Part shown: piece after piece, positions 1 to 8,070 of the stretch
Layout of the letters: every line of letters begins with the position of its first letter
Position numbering within the stretch: the first letter of the stretch is position 1
Origin: an uncultured Roseovarius sp.
GTDB taxonomy: Bacteria; Pseudomonadota; Alphaproteobacteria; Rhodobacterales; Rhodobacteraceae
Direction of reading: 5' to 3'
DNA length: 39,354 bases
NCBI RefSeq assembly: GCF_947259555.1
Contig: NZ_CAMYMD010000108.1
Span: 1-39,354, forward strand
The notes under the pieces: model-generated
What the model saw: the letters and a program-made list of their open reading frames with translations, nothing else
Told to the model about the DNA's origin: nothing
Database searches by the model: none
Translations under genes and position numbers: made by a program

Positions 1-173
1 GCGCTTTTGCAACGTTTCAAGCCATTGAAAACGCGGGAGTGCTTGGCTGGCATAAAGTGCGATCCACAGAGGTTGCTGCGCCCACCCGGCGGTCAGGCAC
101 CGCGCGGCTTGTCTCGTTAGCAATGAATGTCCGCTCCAGGCCAATATTCCCACCGGCCCGCACCACGAACCGA
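1..173. other. left-edge non-coding stretch
   Basis: I see no convincing gene here. It lies downstream of the minus-strand nucleotidyltransferase gene that ends at 174, and open frames crossing it look like shadows of that gene. I see no clear terminator hairpin. What lies further left is not visible. Confidence 0.5.
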
Positions 174-995
174 TCAACCCGCGCCCGGTTCCGGCTCCGC
201 TCCACGCACCGATGCTTCCTTGCTATAGCGCTGCACCAGCAGGTAATCCGAGACCGAGTCGACATCCACAGAGGCATGCGCATAGGGCAGGATCACCACG
301 CCGATGCGCAGCCCCACCCGTCGCGACAGACCTGCGAGCGCGGCATCGAGGCTCAGCCAGCCCATCTTGTAGCGCAACAGCGCCCACAGCCCCAGCAGCC
401 GGATGACCACCAGCGGCTTCTTGCGGTCCTTTTCGACCTGCCGCCAGAAATCGGCCACGCGTCGCCCGTCTGCCGTCAGAAAGGCGAAGAGATTGCAGCC
501 ACAATACCCACCATCCCGGAACCGCAGAACGGTCTTTTTCAAATCCGGATAGGTCTGTCGCACCAGGTCATAAGGGGCCAGACCGACGACGACGTCACAG
601 CCCGATTGCACGCTGTCGCGGCAGAAATGATCGACGATCTCAGCGGTCAGCAGGGGATGATCGGCAGTGGTGATCAGAACCGGCTGGGTTTCGGGAAACC
701 GGCCCAGCATGTCATGGGCGCTGGTGCTGGGCGAGGGCCCGGGCGGGGTCCAGTCGATGTGGTTCTCCTCAATGAGGCCCGCAAGCCCGGGGTCGCTCTT
801 GACGCAGGCCTCCGTTGGGCCGCTCAGATGGATCGAGTCGATGGATGCGGCGCCGTCCAGCGCATTGATCACGCGCCGGATCATGATCGTTCCGTCTATG
901 TCGAGCAACGCCTTGCAGGCGACACCGGTTTCATCGCGCAGCGGATCGCTATCGGCTCTCTCACCGGCGAGGATTACTGAGGTAAAGGCTGTCAC
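174..995 (-). CDS. MobA-like nucleotidyltransferase, candidate CpgD-type phosphoglycerate cytidylyltransferase
   Basis: A 273-residue soluble protein of the NTP_transf_3 superfamily. The N-terminus carries the nucleotide-binding signature VILAGER...DPL...GV..KALLDIDG (about residues 8-34), and a later TTADHPLL stretch fits the metal-binding acidic site. I start it at a GTG at 993-995, preceded by GGAAAG. It lies 47 nt downstream of the ceramide-synthase-like gene and is probably cotranscribed. Known: in Caulobacter a nucleotidyltransferase, CpgD, makes the CDP-activated glycerate donor for ceramide diphosphoglycerate. Inference: the sphingolipid context makes this a CpgD-like head-group activating enzyme. 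A MobA or other sugar/alditol nucleotidyltransferase is the alternative. The family call is firm; the substrate is not. Confidence 0.75.
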   Translation of the reverse strand: MTAFTSVILAGERADSDPLRDETGVACKALLDIDGTIMIRRVINALDGAASIDSIHLSGPTEACVKSDPGLAGLIEENHIDWTPPGPSPSTSAHDMLGRFPETQPVLITTADHPLLTAEIVDHFCRDSVQSGCDVVVGLAPYDLVRQTYPDLKKTVLRFRDGGYCGCNLFAFLTADGRRVADFWRQVEKDRKKPLVVIRLLGLWALLRYKMGWLSLDAALAGLSRRVGLRIGVVILPYAHASVDVDSVSDYLLVQRYSKEASVRGAEPEPGAG

Positions 996-1042
996 GGTCT
1001 CACTTTCCTAGCGTCTTCGATTCTGATCCGGTCTCGACCGAC

Positions 1043-2191
1043 CTACAAGGTTTTCTGGTAGACGCGATACCGTTTGTAGATCGTGCTGCCGATCGCCTCG
1101 ATGATATGACGCATGCCATCATTGTCTTCCAGAACCCAGCCCATTTCGACGGATGTGACGTTCCGTTGCACCATCGCCTTGCGCACTGCGTCGATCACCA
1201 GAAAGGCAAGCGTCGGGCCAAGCCGCGAATACTGGTATTCCTTGCGCACGCCCATCAGCGCGACCCGCGCGCTGCGCGCGCCCCTGACCTTGATCCGCCA
1301 CAGCAGTTTCGCCCAGCCGAACGGCAAAAGCCTGCCGCGCAAATCACCGATCAGTTCGTTGATGTTGGGAAACGCAGTGATGAAGGCTACGGGCCGTCCC
1401 TCGATCTCGGCGATCTGGATGAAATCGTCGGGCAACAGCAGCGACAGTACCTTGGCGGTTTCCTCGAATTCCGCATGGGTGAAGGGCACGAAACCCCAGT
1501 TGTCCGACCACCCATCGTTGAACATTTCACGCATGGCCTCGAAATCGGCAGCCTTGTTCTTGCGGTCGAGCGTGCGGATCTTCACGGTCCGGCTGGCGCG
1601 GGTGGCCAGTTTCTGCATCACATCAGGGGCCACGAAATCGGGCTGCACCTTGTAGGTGAGCAGGTTCTTGACCGTCTCGAAGCCCTGCTCTTCCAGTCGC
1701 TCGGAATAATAACGCGGCGCATGGCCCATCATGATGAACGGCGGGTCCTCGAAATTATCGACCAAAAGGCCCAGATCCTCATTTATGGACAGGTTGTAGG
1801 GGCCCCGCACCGACGCTGCACCGCGCGCACGCAGCCAGCCCTGTGCCGTCTCGAAGAGCGTGTCGAAGACAGCCCGGTCATCCACCGCCTCCAGCATGCC
1901 GAAATAGCCGATCTTGCCCGCCTCGTCCTCGGGCTGCATCTGATCAAGCTGCGCGGTGATCCGACCAACGGGCACCCCGTCGCGGTAAGCCACCCAGGCC
2001 GCGACCTCGCAATGCGCGAAAAGCGGCTTGTTCTCGAACACGCGCTGTTTTTGCTCAAACAGCAACGGCGCAACCCATGCTGGATCATCTGCATAGATAC
2101 GCTCGGGGAGGTGCAGAAAGTCCTGTAAAGCTTGACCGGTCCTGGCCTCGACGAGGCTAATCTGATCGAGGTCAGTGGTTGCAGATGACAT
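1043..2191 (-). CDS. GNAT-like N-acyltransferase, probable bacterial ceramide synthase
   Basis: A 382-residue protein of the GNAT-like family that includes Caulobacter bacterial ceramide synthase (bCerS, CC_1154). The N-terminus has the typical PERIYADDPAWVAPL block. The C-terminus ends in a GNAT-like fold with GRPVAF, a long helix and a GS.IYKRYRVYQK ending. Known: bCerS N-acylates 3-ketosphinganine made by Spt before reduction. Inference: it does that job here, since Spt, AcpR, CerR and an acyl-AMP ligase are all encoded 7-11 kb away. I chose the ATG at 2191, preceded by AAAGG, although the frame stays open upstream. It heads a two-gene unit with the nucleotidyltransferase. No membrane segment is evident. 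Confidence 0.75.
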   Translation of the reverse strand: MSSATTDLDQISLVEARTGQALQDFLHLPERIYADDPAWVAPLLFEQKQRVFENKPLFAHCEVAAWVAYRDGVPVGRITAQLDQMQPEDEAGKIGYFGMLEAVDDRAVFDTLFETAQGWLRARGAASVRGPYNLSINEDLGLLVDNFEDPPFIMMGHAPRYYSERLEEQGFETVKNLLTYKVQPDFVAPDVMQKLATRASRTVKIRTLDRKNKAADFEAMREMFNDGWSDNWGFVPFTHAEFEETAKVLSLLLPDDFIQIAEIEGRPVAFITAFPNINELIGDLRGRLLPFGWAKLLWRIKVRGARSARVALMGVRKEYQYSRLGPTLAFLVIDAVRKAMVQRNVTSVEMGWVLEDNDGMRHIIEAIGSTIYKRYRVYQKTL

Positions 2192-2428
2192 GGAGGGCCT
2201 TTCTTGCAGTGGCTGTGACCTTCCGCGCATTTGCACGAGAGACCGACAGGAGATAAACTGAGCCTGTCCGCATCCCGGTTCGGGACACTCCGAGGTCGTA
2301 CGGTACACTCACCCATGGCTCCGGGATGGACCCGGATGCACAAATCTTGGAAACCGCTTGCAATTCCCGCACCTAACCTCAAATAACGGCGCGAGTATCC
2401 ACATTGCACAAGAAGAAGTCGAGTCTCA
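2192..2428. promoter_or_regulatory. divergent intergenic region between ceramide synthase and acyltransferase operons
   Basis: This 237-bp gap separates two divergent transcription units and should hold promoters for both. I could not identify a convincing -35/-10 pair or operator by eye. Purine-rich AGAAGAAG just before 2429 may act as the ribosome binding site of the plus-strand gene. Confidence 0.35.
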
Positions 2429-3412
2429 TTGGCCAAATTCATCCTTGGAAACACGTTTCGGGACAAGGCGCTCGACAATGCGGTCGCACGGAATACGCTT
2501 TGGTTCCTCGATCTGATTTTCGTCGGCGCCGTTATGGGACTTTTCAGAGTGCTTCCAGTACGTTGGAGCTCTGCATTCGGCGCGCGTCTCGGGAGGATCT
2601 TTGGCAAGATCGCCAAACAGCGCAACCGTCATGTGCGGGCCAACCTGACACTGGCATTGCCGGACAGATCTCCCGAAGACGTCAATCGGCTTGCTGGCGA
2701 GGTCTGGGCGAATGCGGGGGCGGTTCTGGCGGAGTATCCCAATTTGAAAAGGATCGGTGATCCTCGCGGGGATCGCATCGAAATAGAGATCCTTGAGCAA
2801 ATTCCCGCCTATAGCGAACCCGATCAGCCGGCGGTTTTTGTGTCCGCGCATATGGCCAACTGGGAGGTGATCGCCCTGGCGATCACGCGCCTGGGATTGC
2901 CGTCCTGTGCGATGTACGCACCGCTGTCAAATCCCTGGCTTGACCGCATCATGCTAAACTATCGGGAGGCTTTGGGCTGTGACCTGGTGTCGCGAGAGGA
3001 CGGGTTGCGCGCGTTCATGGACGCGCTCAAGGCCGGTCGTTCCCCGACAATGATCACAGACAGACGCATCGAGGGCGGAAAGCCGATCCCGTTCTTCGGC
3101 GAGGACAAGGCATCGTCCATCCTGCCCGCGCGTCTTGCCTTGCGGTTTGGCGTGCCGCTGGTGCCCGTTCAGGCAGAACGCCTGCCCGGCGCGCGGTTTC
3201 GCGTACGCTTTCATGCGCCACTGGTTCCGAGCGACCTCAGCGCAGATCGCGACGGTCAGGCCGTTGATCTTGCCCACCAGATCAACGACAAGTTCGAGGA
3301 CTGGATCAAGGCACGGCCCGGCGAATGGCTGTGTACCAGCAAAATCTGGCCATCTTCTGTTCTCCGGGCTAAAACCGACATATATATACAACCACGCAGA
3401 GCAGCCGAATAA
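2429..3412 (+). CDS. LpxL/HtrB-type lipid acyltransferase, copy 1
   Basis: A 327-residue protein of the lysophospholipid acyltransferase superfamily, Kdo2-lipid A lauroyl/myristoyl acyltransferase branch (LpxL/LpxM). One hydrophobic N-terminal segment (about residues 25-45) would anchor it to the inner membrane. The catalytic H-X4-D/E motif is present as HMANWE (about residue 140). The C-terminal FEDWIKARPGEWL block is typical of the family. The start is a TTG after AGAAGAAG. It opens a four-gene plus-strand unit with a hydroxylase, a second acyltransferase and an ELM1 protein. Copy 2 at 4129 is clearly paralogous. The lipid A role is the family default. The neighbourhood makes an acyl transfer onto a sphingolipid or a related outer-membrane lipid a real alternative. 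Confidence 0.85.
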   Translation: MAKFILGNTFRDKALDNAVARNTLWFLDLIFVGAVMGLFRVLPVRWSSAFGARLGRIFGKIAKQRNRHVRANLTLALPDRSPEDVNRLAGEVWANAGAVLAEYPNLKRIGDPRGDRIEIEILEQIPAYSEPDQPAVFVSAHMANWEVIALAITRLGLPSCAMYAPLSNPWLDRIMLNYREALGCDLVSREDGLRAFMDALKAGRSPTMITDRRIEGGKPIPFFGEDKASSILPARLALRFGVPLVPVQAERLPGARFRVRFHAPLVPSDLSADRDGQAVDLAHQINDKFEDWIKARPGEWLCTSKIWPSSVLRAKTDIYIQPRRAAE

Positions 3413-3425
3413 CTGGAGCCAAACC

Positions 3426-4073
3426 ATGTCCAACCATCAACCGAGTCGCACCCACCGCGTCGACGAGTCGGTGCGCCTGTTCAAGAATCCGATCCTTGAA
3501 AAGCTGAGCCATGTTCACCCGATTGTCCCGCTCCTGGTATGGGGCCCGGTCGCGATCTGGCTACTGGTGCGCGCGGTGACGTTTCATCAGATCGGCTTGG
3601 CCGGCTTGGCGCTCATCGGCGTGGCGGGCCTCGTGACCTGGACGCTGGCCGAATACCTGCTGCATCGCTACCTGTTCCACTTCGAGCCCAAGACCGATCT
3701 GGGCCGCCGCTTTATCTATCTGTTCCACGGGGTGCATCACGACACGCCGCAGGACAAGACCCGCTTGCTCATGCCGCCCGCCGGGGCGCTGCCGATCATC
3801 GCGGTGCTCTACCTGATGTTCTGGCTGGTCCTGCCCTACCCCTGGGCCGAGCCCTTTACCGGGTTCTTCATCATCGGATATCTGATCTACGACTATATCC
3901 ACTATGCCACGCATCACTTTCCAATGCGGCATCCGCTGCTGAAGTTCCTCAAGCATTATCATATGCGGCATCATTTCTCGGATGATGACGGGCGCTACGG
4001 GGTCAGCACTCCGTTCTGGGATTGGGTGTTTAATACCTACCCGTCCAAGCCGGAGAAACCGAACAGAGGCTAG
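3426..4073 (+). CDS. fatty acid hydroxylase superfamily protein (FA2H-like)
   Basis: A 215-residue integral membrane protein of the sterol desaturase/fatty acid hydroxylase superfamily. About four hydrophobic segments are visible. The di-iron histidine clusters are all present: HRYLFH, HGVHHD, HYATHH and HYHMRHH. The pattern resembles the ceramide fatty acid 2-hydroxylase branch (FA2H/Scs7) more than carotenoid hydroxylases. The ATG at 3426 follows CTGGAG and lies 13 nt after the first acyltransferase, so the genes are coupled. Inference: it adds a hydroxyl group to the fatty acyl chain of the ceramide, or of a fatty acid used by the flanking acyltransferases. Lipid A acyl hydroxylation cannot be ruled out. 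Confidence 0.85.
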   Translation: MSNHQPSRTHRVDESVRLFKNPILEKLSHVHPIVPLLVWGPVAIWLLVRAVTFHQIGLAGLALIGVAGLVTWTLAEYLLHRYLFHFEPKTDLGRRFIYLFHGVHHDTPQDKTRLLMPPAGALPIIAVLYLMFWLVLPYPWAEPFTGFFIIGYLIYDYIHYATHHFPMRHPLLKFLKHYHMRHHFSDDDGRYGVSTPFWDWVFNTYPSKPEKPNRG

Positions 4074-4128
4074 GCCTCGGGCCTGCCTCTCTCTTCTCTA
4101 TACCGCCGCTCCGGGTTGGGGTCTGTCG

Positions 4129-5079
4129 ATGGCCAAAAACTACTTGTTGCCCAAGGGGCTGGTGAACCGGTTTCGATGGGTGCAAACGCCAATCTGGATG
4201 ATCGAGGCGGCGGCGTTCTACGCCCTGCTGGGCTTTGCCAAGGCGCTGCCGTTTCCCGTGGTCGCGCGCCTCTTCGCAAGTACGATCGGCACCTTGGGCT
4301 ATTGGAACGCCCAGAAGCGCTGGGTGGTGCGGCGCAACCTGTTCACCGTTTTGCCCGAGGCCAGCGAAAGCGAGCGCGAGAACCTGGTCCGGCAAATCTT
4401 TCGTACGACCGGCCTGGCGGCGGCGGAACTGTTCCTGCTCGGGAGGATTTGGCCGCGGCGCGCGCGTTATCTGGAGGTCTCGATCCATCCGGCAGCAAAG
4501 GACATCATCGCCCGCAAGGAGGCCATCGTCTTTGCCACGGCGCATGTCGGCGCATGGCAACTCTGCAACCTGATCGGACGTGAATGTGATTTGAACATTT
4601 CCGTGATCTACGCACCAGAGCCCAATCCCTGGCTGCACCGCTTCTTTCTCGCGCGGCGGCGCGATTTCGGCGGCCCGCTGGTGCCGAGTGCCGGGGGCGC
4701 GCGCACGTTCCTGCGTGAACTGACGGCGGGCAACTCGGTCGGTGCGGCGTTCGATACGCGGGTTGACCAAGGGGAAATGGTGCCGTTCTTCGACACGCCC
4801 ACCCCGACCAGCACCTTGCCCGCGATGCTGTCAATGCGCGGCCATGCGCTGCTGCCCATTCGCACAGTGCGCTTGCCGGATTGCCGGTTCCGGATCGAGG
4901 TCGAAGCCCCGCTTGTCCCGCGCAACCCGGACGCGCCCCGGTCCGATCAGATCATCGACCTCACCCATCAGCTAAACCAGCGCTTCGAGGACTGGATCCG
5001 CGAGTTTCCCGGCGAATGGATCTGCATGAAACGCCGCTGGCCCAAACACGGCCTCGCGCCACAGGATGCCGATGTCTGA
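4129..5079 (+). CDS. LpxL/HtrB-type lipid acyltransferase, copy 2, with altered catalytic motif
   Basis: A 316-residue LPLAT-superfamily protein, paralogous to the product of 2429-3412. Both share SVIYAPEPNPWL/AMYAPLSNPWL-type blocks and the C-terminal FEDWIREFPGEWI region. The expected H-X4-D/E motif reads HVGAWQ (about residue 143), so the acidic partner of the catalytic dyad is glutamine. Either the enzyme is catalytically changed or it plays a non-catalytic role. An N-terminal hydrophobic stretch fits membrane anchoring. I start at the ATG at 4129; the ribosome binding site is weak. It follows the hydroxylase by 55 nt and its last codons overlap the ELM1 gene. Confidence 0.83.
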   Translation: MAKNYLLPKGLVNRFRWVQTPIWMIEAAAFYALLGFAKALPFPVVARLFASTIGTLGYWNAQKRWVVRRNLFTVLPEASESERENLVRQIFRTTGLAAAELFLLGRIWPRRARYLEVSIHPAAKDIIARKEAIVFATAHVGAWQLCNLIGRECDLNISVIYAPEPNPWLHRFFLARRRDFGGPLVPSAGGARTFLRELTAGNSVGAAFDTRVDQGEMVPFFDTPTPTSTLPAMLSMRGHALLPIRTVRLPDCRFRIEVEAPLVPRNPDAPRSDQIIDLTHQLNQRFEDWIREFPGEWICMKRRWPKHGLAPQDADV

Positions 5080-6250
5080 GCCGGTTGAGACCCCGCGCGT
5101 CTGGGTCGTGGATGCCTACCGCTCCGGCGAAAAGACCCAGTTGCGCGCGCTCGCCGAGGGGCTTGGCTGGCCCTACGAGATCAAGACCCTGCGCTATCGC
5201 AAATACGAGATGCGCACCAACCTGCTGCGCGGCAGCGATCTGCGCGGCATTGATCTTGCGCATTCCGACGCGCTCGCACCGCCCTGGCCCGATCTCGTGC
5301 TCTCGATGGGCATGCGAAACGAACCGGTGGCGCGCTGGATTCGCGATCAATCCGGGGGCCGCACCCGGCTGGTCTTTCTGGGCCGTCTCTGGGCCGACCC
5401 CGAACAGTTCGACCTGGTGATCACCACCCCGCAATACCGCGTGCCGGACCGGCCCAACGTGCTGCGCAACGCCCTGCCGCTTCATCCTCTCGGCCCCGAA
5501 CCACTTGCCAAGGCAGCGGCCCGCTGGGGCCCTGCCCTGTCGCATCTGCCGCGCCCCTATCTGACAGTGAATATCGGCGGCACCAGCGGACCCTACGCTT
5601 TTGGCCCGCGCGCCGCAGAGAGGCTGGTGCGCGATACGCTGGGCCTAGCGCGACAGCGCGGTGCATCGCTGCTGATCAGCTCGAGCGCACGGACACCGGC
5701 GACAGCCATCGACGCCTTTGCCGCTCAGTCCGAGGTGCCGATGCAACTCTATCGCTGGCAACCGGGCGACCCCGACAATCCCTATCTGGGGTTTCTGGCC
5801 CTCGCGGATGAAGTCATCGTCACCGCCGACAGTATCTCGATGCTGTCAGAGGCCTATGCCAGCGGCAAACCCGTGCACATGTTCGACACAAGCGCAGGGC
5901 GTCTGAGTATGCGTCGTGACATGCTACTGGCGCTTGGCGAGACAGGGCAGGCCCGGGCCTTGATCCGGCAGGACACCGACCGCCCCGACCTGTCGCTCGG
6001 ATCGCTTGCCTATCGCGGCCTGATGCGGTGGGGCTGGAAGCACCTGTCGCGCGATATAAGCCAGATGCATCTCAGGCTGGTGCAGTCGGGTCGTATGGGC
6101 TGGCTGGGTGATCCAATACCCGCAGAGCGACAGACACCCCCTCCGAGCGACATGGAGCGTGCCATTGACCGCATCGGTCGGCTAATGGAAACGGTGCCGC
6201 CGGGCACACCCGGGACAAGCCGCCGCGCAGAACGCATTAGCCAGCTTTGA
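5066..6250 (+). CDS. mitochondrial fission ELM1 family protein (GT-B-like)
   Basis: A 394-residue protein of the ELM1/DUF1022 family (PF06258). The ADEVIVTADSISMLSEA region and the VNIGGTSGPY block are the recognisable conserved parts; both resemble nucleotide-sugar-binding parts of GT-B glycosyltransferases. The bacterial function of the family is not established. The gene overlaps the upstream acyltransferase by 14 nt (ATG at 5066, a second ATG at 5072), which implies translational coupling. Its stop overlaps the convergent ABC transporter stop by 14 bp. Inference: a glycosyltransferase-like step on the lipid made or modified by this locus. No transmembrane segments are evident. Confidence 0.8.
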   Translation: MPMSEPVETPRVWVVDAYRSGEKTQLRALAEGLGWPYEIKTLRYRKYEMRTNLLRGSDLRGIDLAHSDALAPPWPDLVLSMGMRNEPVARWIRDQSGGRTRLVFLGRLWADPEQFDLVITTPQYRVPDRPNVLRNALPLHPLGPEPLAKAAARWGPALSHLPRPYLTVNIGGTSGPYAFGPRAAERLVRDTLGLARQRGASLLISSSARTPATAIDAFAAQSEVPMQLYRWQPGDPDNPYLGFLALADEVIVTADSISMLSEAYASGKPVHMFDTSAGRLSMRRDMLLALGETGQARALIRQDTDRPDLSLGSLAYRGLMRWGWKHLSRDISQMHLRLVQSGRMGWLGDPIPAERQTPPPSDMERAIDRIGRLMETVPPGTPGTSRRAERISQL

Positions 6251-7940
6251 ACTTGCCCCCCGGCCCCAGCCGGTGAACAATGTCGGCGGCATCAGACAAA
6301 CGGCTGTTATGAGTGATGGCGAGGATCGTCAATTGATCCCTCAATGCGCGCATCGTCTTGATGATCGCCGCCTCGCTTTCAGGGTCGAGCGCGCTTGTCG
6401 CCTCGTCGAGGATCAGCAGTGTCGGGTCGTTGATCAGGGCTCGCGCAATGGCGATGCGCTGACGTTGTCCGCCCGACAGCCGCCCGCCGCGTTCGCCGAC
6501 CACGGTATGTATCCCCTCCGGCAGGGCACTGACAAAGTCCCATGCCCCCGCTTTCTTCAGCGCTTCTTCGACGCGCCCCTCTGACATGCCCGGGTCGCCG
6601 AGCGTAACATTGTGAAGGATGCTGTCATGCAGCAGAACGGTCTCCTGCGGCACATAGCCCACCATTCGGCGCCATTCGGTAAGCTCGATCTGCTCAAACG
6701 CCACCCCGTCGACCTTGATCGTGCCCGCCTCGGGACGCAAAAGCCCGATCACCAGATCTATAACCGTGGTCTTGCCCGACCCGGATGGCCCTACAAGGGT
6801 GGTCATCCGATGCGCCGGTATATCCAGGTCAAGACCAGTGAACACAGGATTGCCATCATAGGAAAAATTGATACCGCGCAGTTCGATACCCGTCTCCAGA
6901 GCCGGGGCCACATGCCCGCCGAGATGTTCCCGCTCCTCTTCTGCGCGACGATTGGTTTCCTTCAAGGACCAATAGGCGCTCTCGCTCTGGGCCAGTTTCT
7001 GATACTGCTTCTGAACCTTGCCAAGGAAATTGAAAGCACGCCCCAAGGTCACCGCCAGAATAAGCACGGTCGCAAACTCCATGGAGAGGATTCCCAAGGC
7101 GAGGTAAATCCCGAACGCGATGACGATGATGAACATCAGGTCCTGCCCGGAATTGAGCCCTGCGCTGGCCAGAACCTGACGCCGCAATGCCTTGTTGAGA
7201 CGATTGGTCTCGTGATGCAAAAGCTGATCCGCGAGGTTTTCGCGTGCCATCGCCTTGAGCGGCTTCACCGATTGCAGGGTGTCGGTCAGATGCGACATTA
7301 GGGACACCATCAGTTCGGTCTGCTTCTTGCCCGCCTTGCGGGTCACGCGCACGAGGAAATGCGATAACCAGATGATCACGGCCCCGCCAATCAAACTGAG
7401 CAGCGTCGCCTGCCATGATACCAGAACCGCTACCGTACCATAGACCAGCGCCTGAATGAAAAACGTGAGCGCCGTCGCCCCGTTCATATAGGCATCAGCC
7501 GCTCGCTGCGCCTCGGTCGCCAGTGCATTGCTCAGCTTGCCCGCAGGCTGATGCAGGAAAAAACTCCAGCGGCTGCGCATCATGTTACGCAACGTCTCAA
7601 GCCGCAGATCGGTCGCGACCTGTGCCGCAGTATAGCCGACCTGCCGCTGTGCAACCAAAAGCAGGATCGCCTTGAAGAATGCCGCGACCACGATCAACAC
7701 GAGCAACGCCCCGAGGGTGACCGGAATCCCCAGCCACAAGAGCACATCCAGAACCGCCTGCTCCAACTCTCCGGGCGGCTCAACGTTTGCGGCGCCTTCG
7801 TCTGCATAGAGCGCGATCTTGAGCATCGGAAGTAACGCCGAGAGGCCCAAACCCTCGGCCAGGCCCGAGAAAAACAGCGCGACGACCATTAGAAAACTGG
7901 CCATTGGATAGGCGCGGAAGAGGTGCAGCATCAAACGCAT
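6237..7940 (-). CDS. ABC exporter, fused membrane and ATPase domains (MsbA/MdlB-like)
   Basis: A 567-residue half-transporter. The N-terminal half has about six membrane helices (type 1 exporter fold). The C-terminal ATPase has Walker A GPSGSGKT, signature LSGGQRQR, Walker B LLILDEATSALD and a switch histidine in AITHNS. The ATG at 7940 follows AAGGA. It lies 130 nt after the phosphoesterase gene, as the last gene of the sphingolipid operon, and converges on the ELM1 gene with overlapping ends. Known: this family includes lipid flippases such as MsbA. Inference: it moves the sphingolipid, or a precursor, across the inner membrane. A peptide or drug exporter is the alternative. Confidence 0.85.
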   Translation of the reverse strand: MRLMLHLFRAYPMASFLMVVALFFSGLAEGLGLSALLPMLKIALYADEGAANVEPPGELEQAVLDVLLWLGIPVTLGALLVLIVVAAFFKAILLLVAQRQVGYTAAQVATDLRLETLRNMMRSRWSFFLHQPAGKLSNALATEAQRAADAYMNGATALTFFIQALVYGTVAVLVSWQATLLSLIGGAVIIWLSHFLVRVTRKAGKKQTELMVSLMSHLTDTLQSVKPLKAMARENLADQLLHHETNRLNKALRRQVLASAGLNSGQDLMFIIVIAFGIYLALGILSMEFATVLILAVTLGRAFNFLGKVQKQYQKLAQSESAYWSLKETNRRAEEEREHLGGHVAPALETGIELRGINFSYDGNPVFTGLDLDIPAHRMTTLVGPSGSGKTTVIDLVIGLLRPEAGTIKVDGVAFEQIELTEWRRMVGYVPQETVLLHDSILHNVTLGDPGMSEGRVEEALKKAGAWDFVSALPEGIHTVVGERGGRLSGGQRQRIAIARALINDPTLLILDEATSALDPESEAAIIKTMRALRDQLTILAITHNSRLSDAADIVHRLGPGGKFKAG

Positions 7941-8070
7941 GGGTGGTCCTTCGTCAATTAGCCGAACATCTGGCGCATGAAAGGTGCGCGTTTCGCGTGT
8001 CGATAACACGAGATCGAACCGCCTACCACGTGCAGCGGTGCCGGCGTGGCGCTCGATTGAGCCGCGCTCC

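Noticed and set aside
39..980. Long plus-strand open frame of over 300 codons at the left end
   Set aside because: It is opposite the nucleotidyltransferase gene, is rich in Arg, His and Gln as GC-rich shadow frames are, and has no recognisable domain.
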